The notes under the pieces are model-generated. The model was not told the DNA's origin. It saw only the letters and a program-made list of their open reading frames with translations, and did no database searches. Of a stretch of DNA of 64,000 nt, positions 36,158 to 46,050 are shown piece after piece. Origin of the DNA: JAKZVK01 sp965248255 (GTDB taxonomy: Bacteria; Acidobacteriota; Terriglobia; Bryobacterales; UBA6623). Made by a program: the position numbers and the translations under genes. Each line of letters starts with the position of its first letter. Position 1 is the stretch's first letter. The stretch is taken from contig CBDFIW010000004.1 of NCBI GenBank assembly GCA_965248255.1, forward strand, positions 1,178,001 to 1,242,000, read 5' to 3'.

Positions 36158-37036
36158 ATGGCGACAACCATGGTCATTGATACGATCCGCAACCCTGTGG
36201 ACTCCAGCTACGCGATCGCGTGCCTGGAGGTTTGGGGTGGGAACAAGGCGACACGGACCAGTGTGTCGCTACCGGGACTAGCGGGTTGGGTCTGCTCCGA
36301 TCCGTTTGAGGGCTCGTCGGGTGGTGATGTCTACTACTTATCGGACTGTAATGTGGGCGCCTTGTCGCGTGTCGTGCTGGCCGACGTGAGCGGGCACGGT
36401 CCGGCGGTGAGTGACGTGGCGGCTCGGCTCAAATCGCAGATGTATCGTCATATCAACACGTGGGACCAGTCGGAGTTCGTTCGCGACCTCGGCGACACGC
36501 TTCGTCAGGATGAGCGCAGCACGAACTACGCGACGGCGGTCATCCTGAGCTACCTCCCTGCGAAACATCAGTTGACGCTGACCAACGCCGGACACCCCGA
36601 GCCGCTTTGGTATCACGCGGCCGACGACCGTTGGGAGCTGCTCAGCGATGAGGTCGCGGCCACGGCGGGCGAGCTGTCGGGCCTGCCCCTGGGCCTGATT
36701 GCCGGCACCAGCTATCGGCAGAACACCTTCTCGCTCGGCTCCAAGGACATCGTCATTCTCTACACGGACTCGCTCATCGAAAGGCCGACTCCCAGCGCGG
36801 AGCCAGTGGGCCGCAAGAGGCTGTTGGAGGTAGCACGACAAGTTCCGACCGACTTCCCGGCGGGCATCGGGGAATCCCTGCTTCGGCACCTGCGAGGCAC
36901 CGCGGCGACCTCCACCAGGGCGGATGACGAGACGATCATTGTGCTGCAGCGTTCGGATGCGGCGGAGTCTTGCGCTGGCACTCGTGGGCCAGATCGTCTC
37001 GACCACACCGGCGGAGGGGCGCATCCTGGGGCCTAG
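36158..37036 (+). CDS. SpoIIE/PP2C-type serine phosphatase
   Basis: 292 aa, single domain without sensor modules. SSGGDVYYLSDCNVGALSRV and VVLADVSGHGPAVSDVAARL provide the metal-binding Asp residues; LTLTNAGHPEPLWYHAADDR, LPLGLIAGTSYRQNTFSLGS, DIVILYTDSLIERP and DDETIIVLQ complete the SpoIIE pattern. Such phosphatases act in partner-switching with anti-sigma factor antagonists, but no kinase or STAS gene is adjacent. The last roughly 25 residues look like read-through beyond the conserved end. Confidence 0.87.
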   Translation: MATTMVIDTIRNPVDSSYAIACLEVWGGNKATRTSVSLPGLAGWVCSDPFEGSSGGDVYYLSDCNVGALSRVVLADVSGHGPAVSDVAARLKSQMYRHINTWDQSEFVRDLGDTLRQDERSTNYATAVILSYLPAKHQLTLTNAGHPEPLWYHAADDRWELLSDEVAATAGELSGLPLGLIAGTSYRQNTFSLGSKDIVILYTDSLIERPTPSAEPVGRKRLLEVARQVPTDFPAGIGESLLRHLRGTAATSTRADDETIIVLQRSDAAESCAGTRGPDRLDHTGGGAHPGA

Positions 37037-37360
37037 AGATGCCCCCCGACGGTTCGAAGAACGCGACGATCCAGCCTCCGGCGGCCGAAGCGGGACGCGA
37101 GATTGTGACGGCGCCATTCGGGCGACGATACAGAAGCCTTTGCAAGGGTAGCTAAGATACGTGGCGAGAAGTGTGTCCAGTGAAGGCTGGCATGTTCAGT
37201 GGGAGATAGACCCACCGGGGTAAGAGTCAGAGCCCCGTAGCTTGGGTTGCATCCGCGTGGAGGAAACGAAGCCGATGAAGGCAATGACAAAGCCATCCTT
37301 GGGATGGTGAGCGAGTCACCGGGCCGTAACGAAAGTGAACCCAGAGGTGGCCTCGAAAAC
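37037..37360. other. Intergenic; second group II intron-like remnant
   Basis: At 37180-37300 the plus strand reads GTGGGAGATAGACCCACC, GGGGTAAGAGTCAGAGCCCC, GTAGC, then GGAGGAAACGAAGCCGATGA and CAATGACAAAGCC, resembling intron domain I hairpins in spacing and style. No ORF and no domain V were seen. Low certainty. Confidence 0.22.
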
Positions 37361-37415
37361 TGGGCCCTAAAGGGGGCCCTAAAGGGGGCCCTAAAGGGGA
37401 CGGAGCCCTTTTCTG
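37361..37415. repeat. Tandem GGGGCCCTAAAG repeat
   Basis: Three 12-bp units in a row (GGGCCCTAAAG / GGGGCCCTAAAG / GGGGCCCTAAAG) ending in GGGGACGGAGCCCTTTTC, the same tail as at 22190-22212. It lies just past the 3' end of the carbonic anhydrase gene. Confidence 0.8.
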
Positions 37416-37426
37416 CTTCTCCACTC

Positions 37427-38074
37427 TCAGAGCCGGGCGTCATGCGACAAGGTTTCTGTCTTTCCTATGATCCCATGCGGGTTCAACCTTGGGCTCAGGA
37501 GGCGCGGAGTGGGGCCGGTGTCACCACTTTGGTTGATCGTCCCGTTGCTTACGTCGTAGACGAAGCCGGAGACGACCAGTTGGTCTGGCATTCCGGGGGT
37601 TTGACGGAGTCGTTCGACGTCGTCTTGCACAGACGTGGTAGGGTCGCTGATCGCCATGGCCGATACTTCGTCGACACTGAGGCCGAGCCGTTTTGCCACC
37701 TGTCCCTGGATGGCCGGGTCGGCAAGACGAGACATTCCGCAATCGGTGTGGTGGATCACGACAAGTTCCGGCTGCATAGGGCGGGTTCCTGGCTGGTTGG
37801 CGGAGGCGGCCAGAACGCTGAGAATGCCGAGATCTCTCATCACTGCGGGAGTGATCCTGCCGCCTGCGTTACGTATGACGATTGCGTCGCCGAGTCCCAG
37901 CCCGAACAGGTGTGCAGGATCGACGCGGGAGTCGATGCAGGTCAAGAGGATCGTTGACATACGGGGCAGAATCTTGAGGTCTCCTGCCGCGAACTGCTCA
38001 GCAAAGCTCCGGTTCCGATCGAGTAGCGTGGTCAGGTCAGCCGCCTCTGCCCCTGTTAGCCGTTCCTTAGTCAT
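37427..38074 (-). CDS. Beta-carbonic anhydrase
   Basis: 215 aa from the ATG at 38074 (GAAAGGAGAAAG upstream). Zinc ligands are visible: ILLTCIDSRVDP (Cys, with the Asp-Arg dyad) and LVVIHHTDCGM (His and Cys). GDAIVIRNAGGRITPAVMRD is the central motif and LVVSGFVYDVSNGTIN the C-terminal strand. It interconverts CO2 and bicarbonate in the cytoplasm. The last roughly 25 residues (TGPTPRLLSPRLNPHG) are proline-rich and probably not conserved. Convergent with the phosphatase gene. Confidence 0.9.
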   Translation of the reverse strand: MTKERLTGAEAADLTTLLDRNRSFAEQFAAGDLKILPRMSTILLTCIDSRVDPAHLFGLGLGDAIVIRNAGGRITPAVMRDLGILSVLAASANQPGTRPMQPELVVIHHTDCGMSRLADPAIQGQVAKRLGLSVDEVSAMAISDPTTSVQDDVERLRQTPGMPDQLVVSGFVYDVSNGTINQSGDTGPTPRLLSPRLNPHGIIGKTETLSHDARL

Positions 38075-38376
38075 TTTGTCTTTCTCCTTTCTCAATCTAT
38101 GATCCCTGCCCAAGACAACCGGCGGGCCATCGCTTGCTCTGTCGTCGACATAGTGCATCCGGCCCTGCTCTCGGCAGCAGCCTTGTCATCCATGGCGTCC
38201 CCTGGGAAGTTCGCGGCCATACCACCAATGCCTCCCAACGGAGGTCTTGCCCCACAGGGTACAACGCCGGGGAGAGCTCAGAAGTTCCCCCCCTTCTAAA
38301 AGCCTCTGAGTGGCGTCAGGGTCCTTGTCGGACCGCTCCCTCATGGGGCTGTGAAAGAATAGCAGCGGCGCGAAAC
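38075..38376. other. Intergenic, no gene recognised
   Basis: About 300 bp upstream of the carbonic anhydrase up to IS630 copy 7. Nothing convincing beyond the ribosome site at the gene start. Confidence 0.4.
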
Positions 38377-38434
38377 TATTGAATCCCGCAAATTATTATG
38401 ACACTTTTTGACAGTGTGGAGCATCTATATATGT

Positions 38435-39025
38435 ATGGGCAACCCCAAAGGTGTGAAGCGGGATTTCAAGGCGCTGGAGAAGCGCCGTTTCGAAGCGATG
38501 CGGCTGCTCCACCAAGGCCACAATCAGTCCGAGACGGCGAGACGGCTGAACGTCGCTCGCCAAACCGTCAGTGAGTGGCGGCGGCAATACCGCGAGCAGG
38601 GTGCGGCCGGACTCCGCCAGGCCGGGCGCGCCGGACGCAAGCCGCTCCTCGATGCCGCACAACGCGAACGCCTGACGTCGCTGCTGCTGGAAGGCCCGGA
38701 AGCCCACGGCTTCCCAACGCCCCTGTGGAGCTGTCCGCGGGTGGCTCGGCTGACCGGAGACGAGTTCGGGGTCGCATACCACGCAGGCCACGCCTGGAAG
38801 ATCCTGCGAGCGCTCGACTGGAGCCCGCAACGCCCGGCCGGAAAGGCGCGCGAGCGCAACGAAGAGCGGATCCGCACCTGGAAGCGCAAGACCTGGAAGC
38901 GCATTAAAAAAAGCCCAAAACGAAGGCCGTACGCTCGTCTTCATCGACGAAAGCGGATTGAGTCAGAAGCCGCATCGCTGCCGCACCTGGGCGCCACGTG
39001 GCCAAACACCGGTGCTGCAGTTTAA
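38435..39025 (+). pseudogene. IS630 transposase orfA, copy 7, altered frame
   Basis: Identical to other copies up to RIKK, then the A7 run sends the frame into a different tail (SPKRRPYARLHRRKRIESEA) ending at 39025. A -1 slip no longer reaches the FIDESG/orfB frame; a +1 or -2 slip would be needed. This copy probably cannot make its own transposase but could be moved in trans. Confidence 0.8.
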
Positions 39026-39449
39026 CTTCAACTGGGAGAAGCTTTCCGTCTCGGCGGGGCTGACGCTGCGTAACTTCTACTTCCGGCTCTATCCCGGTGC
39101 GATCGGCAAAGAGCAAGTGACCGACTTTCTCAAGGCGTTGGTACGTCATATCGATCGCCCGCTGCTGATCGTCTGGGATCGGCTGCCGGCGCACCGTAGC
39201 CGCCTGGTGCAAGAGTTCATCGAACTCTCCGAAGGCCACATCGCAACCGAGTACTTGCCACCCTATGCGCCGGAGTTGAATCCGGTGGAATACATCTGGG
39301 CTTACTGGAAGCAGCACGAGTTGCCGAACGTCTGTCCGAAAGACTACGGCGAGCTGAACGAGCGGGCCCGCAAGGCACTCCGCCGCATGTACCGCAAACC
39401 GCGTTTGATCACGGCCTTCTGGAAACAGTCTTCTCTTTGTTTTGACTGA
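38958..39449 (+). CDS. IS630 transposase orfB, copy 7
   Basis: DDE half, same protein as the other copies, but no longer reachable by the normal -1 frameshift. Confidence 0.8.
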   Translation: MSQKPHRCRTWAPRGQTPVLQFNFNWEKLSVSAGLTLRNFYFRLYPGAIGKEQVTDFLKALVRHIDRPLLIVWDRLPAHRSRLVQEFIELSEGHIATEYLPPYAPELNPVEYIWAYWKQHELPNVCPKDYGELNERARKALRRMYRKPRLITAFWKQSSLCFD

Positions 39450-39605
39450 CTCTATATTATGCGGGAGTCAATAGATACGCTCAGATGGGCCCATCACCAC
39501 AGCCATGTTCTCGAAACAGCATATTTGTGTCGCCCACCCAATAGGAAAGGGCCTGGACCGGCGTGCAACTATAATAGGGAGCTTGTGACGCCGGCCCTGC
39601 CAATA

Positions 39606-41089
39606 ATGGATTCCGCTTCGGCCCCGCTGCTGAACGTCGTGCATCGCGCGCGCCGCAGGAGCCTCGTCCATCTGGGATTCCAAGATGTGTTGGAAGCTTG
39701 CACCGCCGCGTTGCTGGGTCCGGCGTGTCTGCTGGTTCTCGGGACGGACCTACTTCATGAAACGCTGCTGCTGGTTTTCCTGGCCGCGGGGCTGGTTTTC
39801 GGGACCTATCGGTGGCTTCGGGCGCGTCCTTGCGCCTATGGTGTCGCCCAGAAGCTCGATTCGCGGTGGGGCACCGACGACCAGATCTCGACGGCTTACT
39901 ACTTCACCGAATACCCGGAGAGCAGGGGCCCGCTGGCCAAACAACAACAGGACCTCGCCGTTCCACTGGCTACGAGCGGCGACATCGCCTCCGCCTTACC
40001 TCTCCAGATGCCGAAGGCCGCCTACGCATGTGCCGGGATGGTGGTTCTGATCGCCGGGCTCTTCGCCCTGCGTTACAGCGTGCAATCCTCGCTATCGCTC
40101 AAGCCGCCCCTGCCTCCGATAGTGATGCAGGCGCTGTTGGGTGAACGTGCGGAGGAGCTTTGGGAACAGGAGCCGTCCGAGGAGCTCGCCGAGGCGTCCC
40201 AGCAGACCGCCGCCTCAAACCGTGAGGAGCGCGAACTGGACCGCGACACGCGCGGGGACCAACCCGAGCCGGTGCCTCAGATCGCCGGCGGCGGGCAGCC
40301 CCCGGAAGCTTTGGCCGAAGATCTGATGGCAGTGCCCGAAGTCGAAGGATTGTCGTTCGACGAACCGTACGGAGATGAACTGGCCGCGGCGGAGGGAGAG
40401 GGTCAGGAAAGCGGCGACGAGCAGGCCGGCCTCGAAGCCGATGCCGATGAGCGCCGTCCCGGCGATGCGTCCCCGCTGCGGGACCGGTCGCGGCCCGACG
40501 CCGGTTCGATGAGCGAGGAGTCCAATGACCTTTTGTCGCGTTTGCAGGACGCCTTCGAGAAGATGTTGTCGAGCATGAACCTCCAAGAGAAGAGGACGGG
40601 CGAGAGCGGCGATCCCACCGGCGGAGAGGAGTCGCAACAACCCGGCGAGACCGGCGCGGAAGCACAGGCCCAGGCCGGAGAAGGCCAGGAGGGCGGCGAG
40701 AGCGACAGCCAAGGGCAGGATGGCGGCGGCACGCCGGAAAACCCTCAGGAGCTGGCGCAAGGTGAAGGCGGCAGCGAAGCCTCGAACTTGACGCCCGAGG
40801 GCCAGGCAACGTCATCAGCGGGCAGCAATGACGGCTCGAAGGAGCTGGCCGAGGCGGCGTTGTCCCAAGCCATGGGCGAGTTGAGCGAACTCTACAGCCG
40901 CCGCGCGGAAGAGATGAGCGGCGAAGTACTGATCGAAACCGAGGCCGGTCCGCAGGAGCTGCAAATCCCCTACTCGCCGAGCGAGGCGGGCCATCGCGAC
41001 CCAGGCGGCGTCATTCGCCGGGACCGCATACCGCACGCCTACCGCCACTTCATCCAGAAGTATTTCGAGGCGCTACAGGAAAAGAATTG

Positions 41090-41090
<1 letters not shown>
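39606..41090 (+). CDS. Membrane protein with long acidic low-complexity region
   Basis: 494 aa from ATG 39606. Two N-terminal helices (LLGPACLLVLGTDLLHETLL / LLVFLAAGLVFGTYRWLRA), a third near residues 140-160 (YACAGMVVLIAGLFALRYSV), then about 280 residues rich in Glu, Gly, Gln and Asp (GEGQEGGESDSQGQDGGGTP). The conserved-looking C-terminus is PYSPSEAGHRDPGGVIRRDR then IPHAYRHFIQKYFEAL. It overlaps the MoxR gene by one base (TGATG). In such operons the protein probably belongs to the BatA/VWA-type machinery served by MoxR. Exact family not recognised. Confidence 0.65.
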
Positions 41091-42073
<983 letters not shown>

Positions 42074-42112
42074 AATTAGTAAGCTCAACAGTTTAGTTTC
42101 TGCCTTTACCCC

Positions 42113-42775
42113 ATGACCTGCGGCCAGTGTTGCGGCATAGAGCAAGTGTTCGACCAGAAGGGAGCGCGCAAGATGGTGAAGCGCTACCGGAAGAAAGGGG
42201 CGGACAAGGCCACCAAACTGCTCATCGAGGCCATCTCATCGCACAAGAACGGTGATACCAGCTTGCTGGATGTCGGAGGTGGCGTAGGCGCCATTCAAAT
42301 CGCCATGCTAAACCACGGTGTTGCCCAGGCAACCAACGTGGACGCATCACCTGCCTATCACGTGGTAGCGAAAGAGGAAGCAGCGCAGCAGGCCATAAAG
42401 GAACGGATCACCTACCAGCAGGGCGATTTTGTGGATATTGCCCCACAACTTGCAGCTCACGACATCGTAAGCATGGACAAGGTGATCTGCTGCTACCCTG
42501 ATGCCAAGGAATTGATCAACCAGGCTGCCCAGCATAGCAACCACCTGGTGGCGCTCGTGTATCCGCACGATACCTGGCTGGCCCGGGTGATCAGTGCGGT
42601 AGCCAATTTGTTCATCAAGCTGCGCTACCGCAACTTTCGTATTTACATTCATTCAAACACGCTGGTAGGTGGCATCTTGAAACAGCATGATTTCCGGCAG
42701 GTGCACCGTGCATCCACCTTCATCTTGCAGGTGATGGTGTGGGAAAAGACCTCTGCAAACTTGTCAGTCTGCTAA
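42113..42775 (+). CDS. SAM-dependent methyltransferase, Mg-protoporphyrin methyltransferase-like
   Basis: 220 aa. A Cys cluster MTCGQCCGIEQVFDQ and KMVKRYRKKGADKATKLLIE precede motif I LLDVGGGVGAIQIAML, NVDASPAY, GDFVDIAPQLAAHDIVSMDK, VICCYPDAKELI and LVYPHDTWLARVISAVAN. The RYRKKG plus ICCYPD pattern is typical of a methyltransferase group often annotated as Mg-protoporphyrin methyltransferase-like. Base composition is visibly AT-richer than neighbours, suggesting transfer. No clear ribosome site; a start at 42170 is possible but would lose the Cys cluster. Confidence 0.75.
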   Translation: MTCGQCCGIEQVFDQKGARKMVKRYRKKGADKATKLLIEAISSHKNGDTSLLDVGGGVGAIQIAMLNHGVAQATNVDASPAYHVVAKEEAAQQAIKERITYQQGDFVDIAPQLAAHDIVSMDKVICCYPDAKELINQAAQHSNHLVALVYPHDTWLARVISAVANLFIKLRYRNFRIYIHSNTLVGGILKQHDFRQVHRASTFILQVMVWEKTSANLSVC

Positions 42776-42790
42776 TAAAGAGGTATCGAC

Positions 42791-44070
42791 ATGCGAAAGT
42801 CTCAAGCCATTGGCGTCTGGCTTCTGCCCCTCTGGTTTTGGGCGTAAACTTCGACCTTGGCGCAAACTTCGACCTCCGCCCCCGTCTCGGAGTGGATTCG
42901 CGGCAACGCGATCCGCATATCAACTCCTGTCGCTGGGAATGGCTTTGAGGACATGCAACCGCTCGCGAAGGTGGTGGGCAACGCGCGTATAGTGGCGCTC
43001 GGCGAGGCCACGCATGGCACGCGGGAGTTCTTCCAGCTCAAGCACCGCATACTGGAGTTCCTCGTTACGCAGATGGGCTTTTCGATCTTATCCATCGAAG
43101 CGAATATGCCGGAGGCATACCGCCTGAACGATTTCGTCCTGAAGGGCGAGGGCGAGCCGGCGAAGCTCATCAAAGGCATGTACGTCTGGCTGTGGGACAC
43201 GCAGGAAGTACTCGATATGGTGCTGTGGATGCGGGAATACAACAAGTCAGCCAAGGGGCGCGTGCAGTTTACGGGCTTCGATATGCAGACTCCTACTGTG
43301 GCCAGCGAGATCGTTCGCGACTTCGTGGTGAAGACAGATGCGGAGTATGTGCCCGCGCTGGCGCGGGCCGCGGAGATGGTGCTGGCGTCACGGAGTATGG
43401 AAGCAGTCGATCGCGAAAATGTCGCGGCTGAGTGGGAGAAGGTCGTGGCACACTTGGAGTCGCTGCGGCCGCGCCCGGGCGTCGAGTGGGCGATCCAGAA
43501 CGCGCGTATCGTGCTCCAGTGCATGCAGATGGCCGCCAAGCTGCCGACGCCCGAGGCAGCCATGGCTGCGCGCGACGCAAGCATGGCCGCAAACGTGAAG
43601 TGGATTCTCGATCAATCGCCGGACGCAAAAATCGTTCTGTGGGCGCACAACTTCCACGTGATGAGCGGCCCGGGCAACAGCATGGGTACGGCGCTGCGGA
43701 AGATATACGGCGACAAGATGGTGGTGTTCGGTTTCGCGTTCAACCAGGGCTCGTTCCAGGCCCTGTCGAGCAATGGGCGTCTGGAGAATTTCACGGTTCG
43801 GCCGGCACCAGCGGGGAGTCTGGATGCCACGCTGGCCGCGAGCGGAATTCCGCTCTTCGCGCTCGATCTGCGCGCACCGGCGAGTCGGTCGGTGGCTGAA
43901 TGGCTCGGCGCGAAGCACCCAACTCGCAATATCTTCGCAGGATTCTCCGAGAATGTGCCCGGCTCAAACATGTTTGACCGGTGACCGAGAGGTACGACGG
44001 CCTGCTGTTCGTGGAGAAGACCACAGCGGCGCGCCCAAACAAGCCAGTAAGCCCTGCGGGCACCAAATGA
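42791..44070 (+). pseudogene. Erythromycin-esterase family protein with two lesions
   Basis: The natural ATG at 42791 (AGAGG upstream) opens a signal peptide MRKSQAIGVWLLPLWFWA, but an in-frame TAA (42845-42847) follows; the same frame then runs uninterrupted: NARIVALGEATHGTREFFQL, GFSILSIEANMPEAYRLNDF, FTGFDMQTP, KIVLWAHNFHVM. These include the family Glu and His residues. Near 43981 a stop occurs, and the expected C-terminal tail (VTERYDGLLFVEKTTAARPN) is in another frame up to 44070. A TTG at 42857 could start a leaderless version. This group is exported and of unknown substrate; resistance should not be assumed. Confidence 0.75.
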
Positions 44071-44212
44071 TGTTCGCCTTCGTGGCGCCGCGGGGCGTTT
44101 TCAGAAACCCGTCTCCGGATCCTGTTCCACCCCCGAATCGCAACCCACGTTGACGGTTAGTCGCCTTGTCGGACAAACGGCCTACACAGCCCCGAAACAG
44201 ATCTTCAGGCCT

Positions 44213-44320
44213 CTAGCGTACCAGCATGACCCGCTCGGCATAGCGCCTCGGTTCGGTATCCACCCTCAGGATGAACACCCCTTCAGGGAGTTGCGAAAGA
44301 TCGATGTCAGGCCGCAGGGG
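44213..44320 (-). pseudogene. Short C-terminal secretion-tail-like remnant
   Basis: The minus strand reads LRPDIDLSQLPEGVFILRVD then TEPRRYAERVMLVR-stop. This resembles the C-terminal sorting domain of type IX secreted proteins (pattern DLS-LPxGxYxLRxxT...xxR). Only the last roughly 36 residues exist. Confidence 0.3.
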
Positions 44321-44352
44321 CATGCCGTGCGGGTGGACGTCGCACCGTGCGC

Positions 44353-45039
44353 TCAGACCAGCGAGAGCCGGGCTTTGGCCAAGGCCACGATTCGGTCGGG
44401 GGTAAAGCCGAACTTCTCGAGCAGGGCTTTGAGGGGGGCCGAGGCGCCGAACGTTTCCATGCCGACCGTGCAGCCTTCCGAACCCACATAGCGATCCCAA
44501 CCTAAGGTCGAACCTTGCTCCACCGCTACGCGCGCGTGCACATCCGGCGGGAACACGCCGTCGCGGTAGGTGGGGTCCTGTTGGTCGAAAAGCTCCCAAG
44601 AGGGCATGCTCACCACACGTGCCTTGATGCCCTCCGACGACAATTGCTCATAGGCTTCCACACACAGGCTGACTTCGCTGCCGGTTCCCATCAGGATCAC
44701 CTCCGGCTTTCCGTCTGCGGCATCGGCCAGCACGTACGCACCGCGCGCCACGCCTTCGGCCGAGGCGTACTTCGAACGGTCGAGGGTCGGCAGGTTCTGG
44801 CGAGAAAGAATCAGCGCGACCGGCTGGCGCTGGATCTGCATGATGACGCGCCAAGCTTCTACCACTTCGTTCGGGTCGGCGGGGCGCAAAGTAATCAATC
44901 CTGGAACCGCTCGCAGTGAGGCCAACTGCTCGACCGGCTGATGTGTCGGACCGTCTTCGCCGACGCCGATCGAGTCGTGCGTGAAGATGTGGATGACCGG
45001 CAACTCCATGAGGGCGCTCAGGCGAATGGCCGTGGGCCG
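44353..45039 (-). pseudogene. tkt: Transketolase, C-terminal fragment
   Basis: Reads RPTAIRLSALMELPVIHIFT, HDSIGVGEDGPTHQPVEQLA, LRPADPNEVVEAWRVIMQIQ, ALILSRQNLPTLDRS and the C-terminal domain (VILMGTGSEVSLCVEAYEQL) to GFTPDRIVALAKARLSLV. This is the pyrimidine-binding half-end plus C-domain of transketolase. The preceding residues (to SDYA) are on the other strand directly upstream, so the gene is rearranged and non-functional. The ORF formally begins at 45090, but its first 17 codons are antisense to the inverted part. Confidence 0.85.
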
Positions 45040-45256
45040 CAATGTGCCTTGGCTCGTGGGCGGTTCCGCCGACTTAACGCCCTCCACCAAGACCCGCCTT
45101 GGTTTCGAGGATGCCGGGGACTACACACCGCAGCACCCTGGCAGAAACCTGCACTTCGGCGTACGCGAGCACGCCATGGGCGCGATCTTGAACGGCCTGT
45201 CGCTGTCGAAGGTGCGGCCCTACGGCTCGGGTTTCCTGATTTTCAGCGACTACGCC
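45040..45256 (+). pseudogene. Transketolase middle segment, inverted
   Basis: On the plus strand: NVPWLVGGSADLTPSTKTRL, GFEDAGDYTPQHPGRNLHFG, VREHAMGAILNGLSLSKVRP, YGSGFLIFSDYA. This is exactly the part that should precede RPTAIRLSAL of the minus-strand fragment, including the catalytic Glu of REHAMG. It ends at the truncated IS630 copy. The N-terminal TPP-binding half is absent from the window. Confidence 0.85.
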
Positions 45257-45500
45257 CCCGAAGGCCACATCGCAACCGAGTACTTGCCACCCTATGCGCC
45301 GGAGTTGAATCCGGTGGAATACATCTGGGCTTACTGGAAGCAGCACGAGTTGCCGAACGTCTGTCCGAAAGACTACGGCGAGCTGAACGAGCGGGCCCGC
45401 AAGGCACTCCGCCGCATGTACCGCAAACCGCGTTTGATCACGGCCTTCTGGAAACAGTCTTCTCTTTGTTTTGACTGACTCTATATTATGCGGGAGTCAA
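45257..45500 (+). mobile_element. IS630-family element, 3' fragment (copy 8)
   Basis: The last 244 bp of the same element, from the GHIATEY codons through PELNPVE to the right end and TA (45501-45502). Its left side is joined directly to transketolase sequence, and no TA or inverted repeat exists there. It is a breakpoint scar from a rearrangement, not a simple insertion. Confidence 0.9.
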
Positions 45501-45502
45501 TA

Positions 45503-46050
45503 AGTACAGCGTTTCATAAATACAGTCACGTATCTGAGCGGGCATCCGCCGCCATCTTAGGCGGGCGGGCACGGGGGCCCGCCCCTACATGGCAAACCGA
45601 AACGTAACCGTATTTGCCAAAACACAGTACTAAGGAAAGCTGTGTCGCCCCTTTCAGGGCTCCTGGCGATGATCGCCCTACACCCACGGCTGGAAGTCGT
45701 GGCTATGATCTCCCGGCCCCTTCGGGGCGCAACCCCCGCCGAACCGCGCCACCGGGTCGCTGCTTTCTGGTAGCTGCTCTGTGCCTCGATCCCAACTCTC
45801 AGTAGCCGAACGCCTCCGCGGCCTGAGCAGATGTAGAAACTTGCAGCCGCAGGTCTCTGCGAGAGCTGCGCTACGTGTGCGGTGTGAACCGGACCTGACC
45901 TTCGCGGACCTGAGAACCGAGGAATCGGTTCTCGGCAAGCCTGGAGGCTTACGCCACATCAAGACACGCCGTGCACGGGGTGAACTAAAATGGTTCGTAC
46001 GGCTTCCCGAGTTGGCGCCGGGAATGCCGGGCCCTCGCTTAGGACGCACC
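45503..46050. other. Intergenic packed with dispersed repeats
   Basis: GCGGGCACGGGGGCCCGCCC-type palindrome at 45560-45588, the CCCACGGCTGGAAGTCGTGG palindrome at 45683-45702, and a stretch to about 45860 that is an inverted relative of 58440-58690. The frame open from 45781 is not gene-like before ATG 46051. Confidence 0.6.
45640..45860 (-). repeat. Dispersed composite repeat, copy at 45.7 kb
   Basis: In reverse complement it reads CTACATCTGCTCAGGCCGCG, then GAGAGTTGGGATCGAGGCAC, GGGGTTGCGCCCCGAAGGGG-type, the CCCACGGC palindrome and GGAGCCCTGAAAGGGGCGAC. The same order is seen at 58440-58690 on the plus strand. Confidence 0.7.

Larger units (their letters stand above)
38379..39471 (+). mobile_element. 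IS630-family element, copy 7 (one base shorter)
   Basis: Plus orientation, flanked by TA at 38377-38378 and 39472-39473. 1093 bp instead of 1094: the A8 slippery run is only A7 (38905-38911). It lies between genes. Confidence 0.93.

Noticed and set aside
37361..37415. Tandem GGGGCCCTAAAG array as a CRISPR array
   Set aside because: Units are 12 bp and contiguous without spacers; no cas gene in the window.
42845..42847. TAA in the esterase-like gene as a recoded codon
   Set aside because: UAA recoding is not expected in this group, and a slippage-generated stop beside a direct repeat explains it.
42791..44070. Calling the esterase-like gene a macrolide resistance determinant
   Set aside because: Only family-level similarity, with an exported layout typical of environmental homologues and two disabling lesions.
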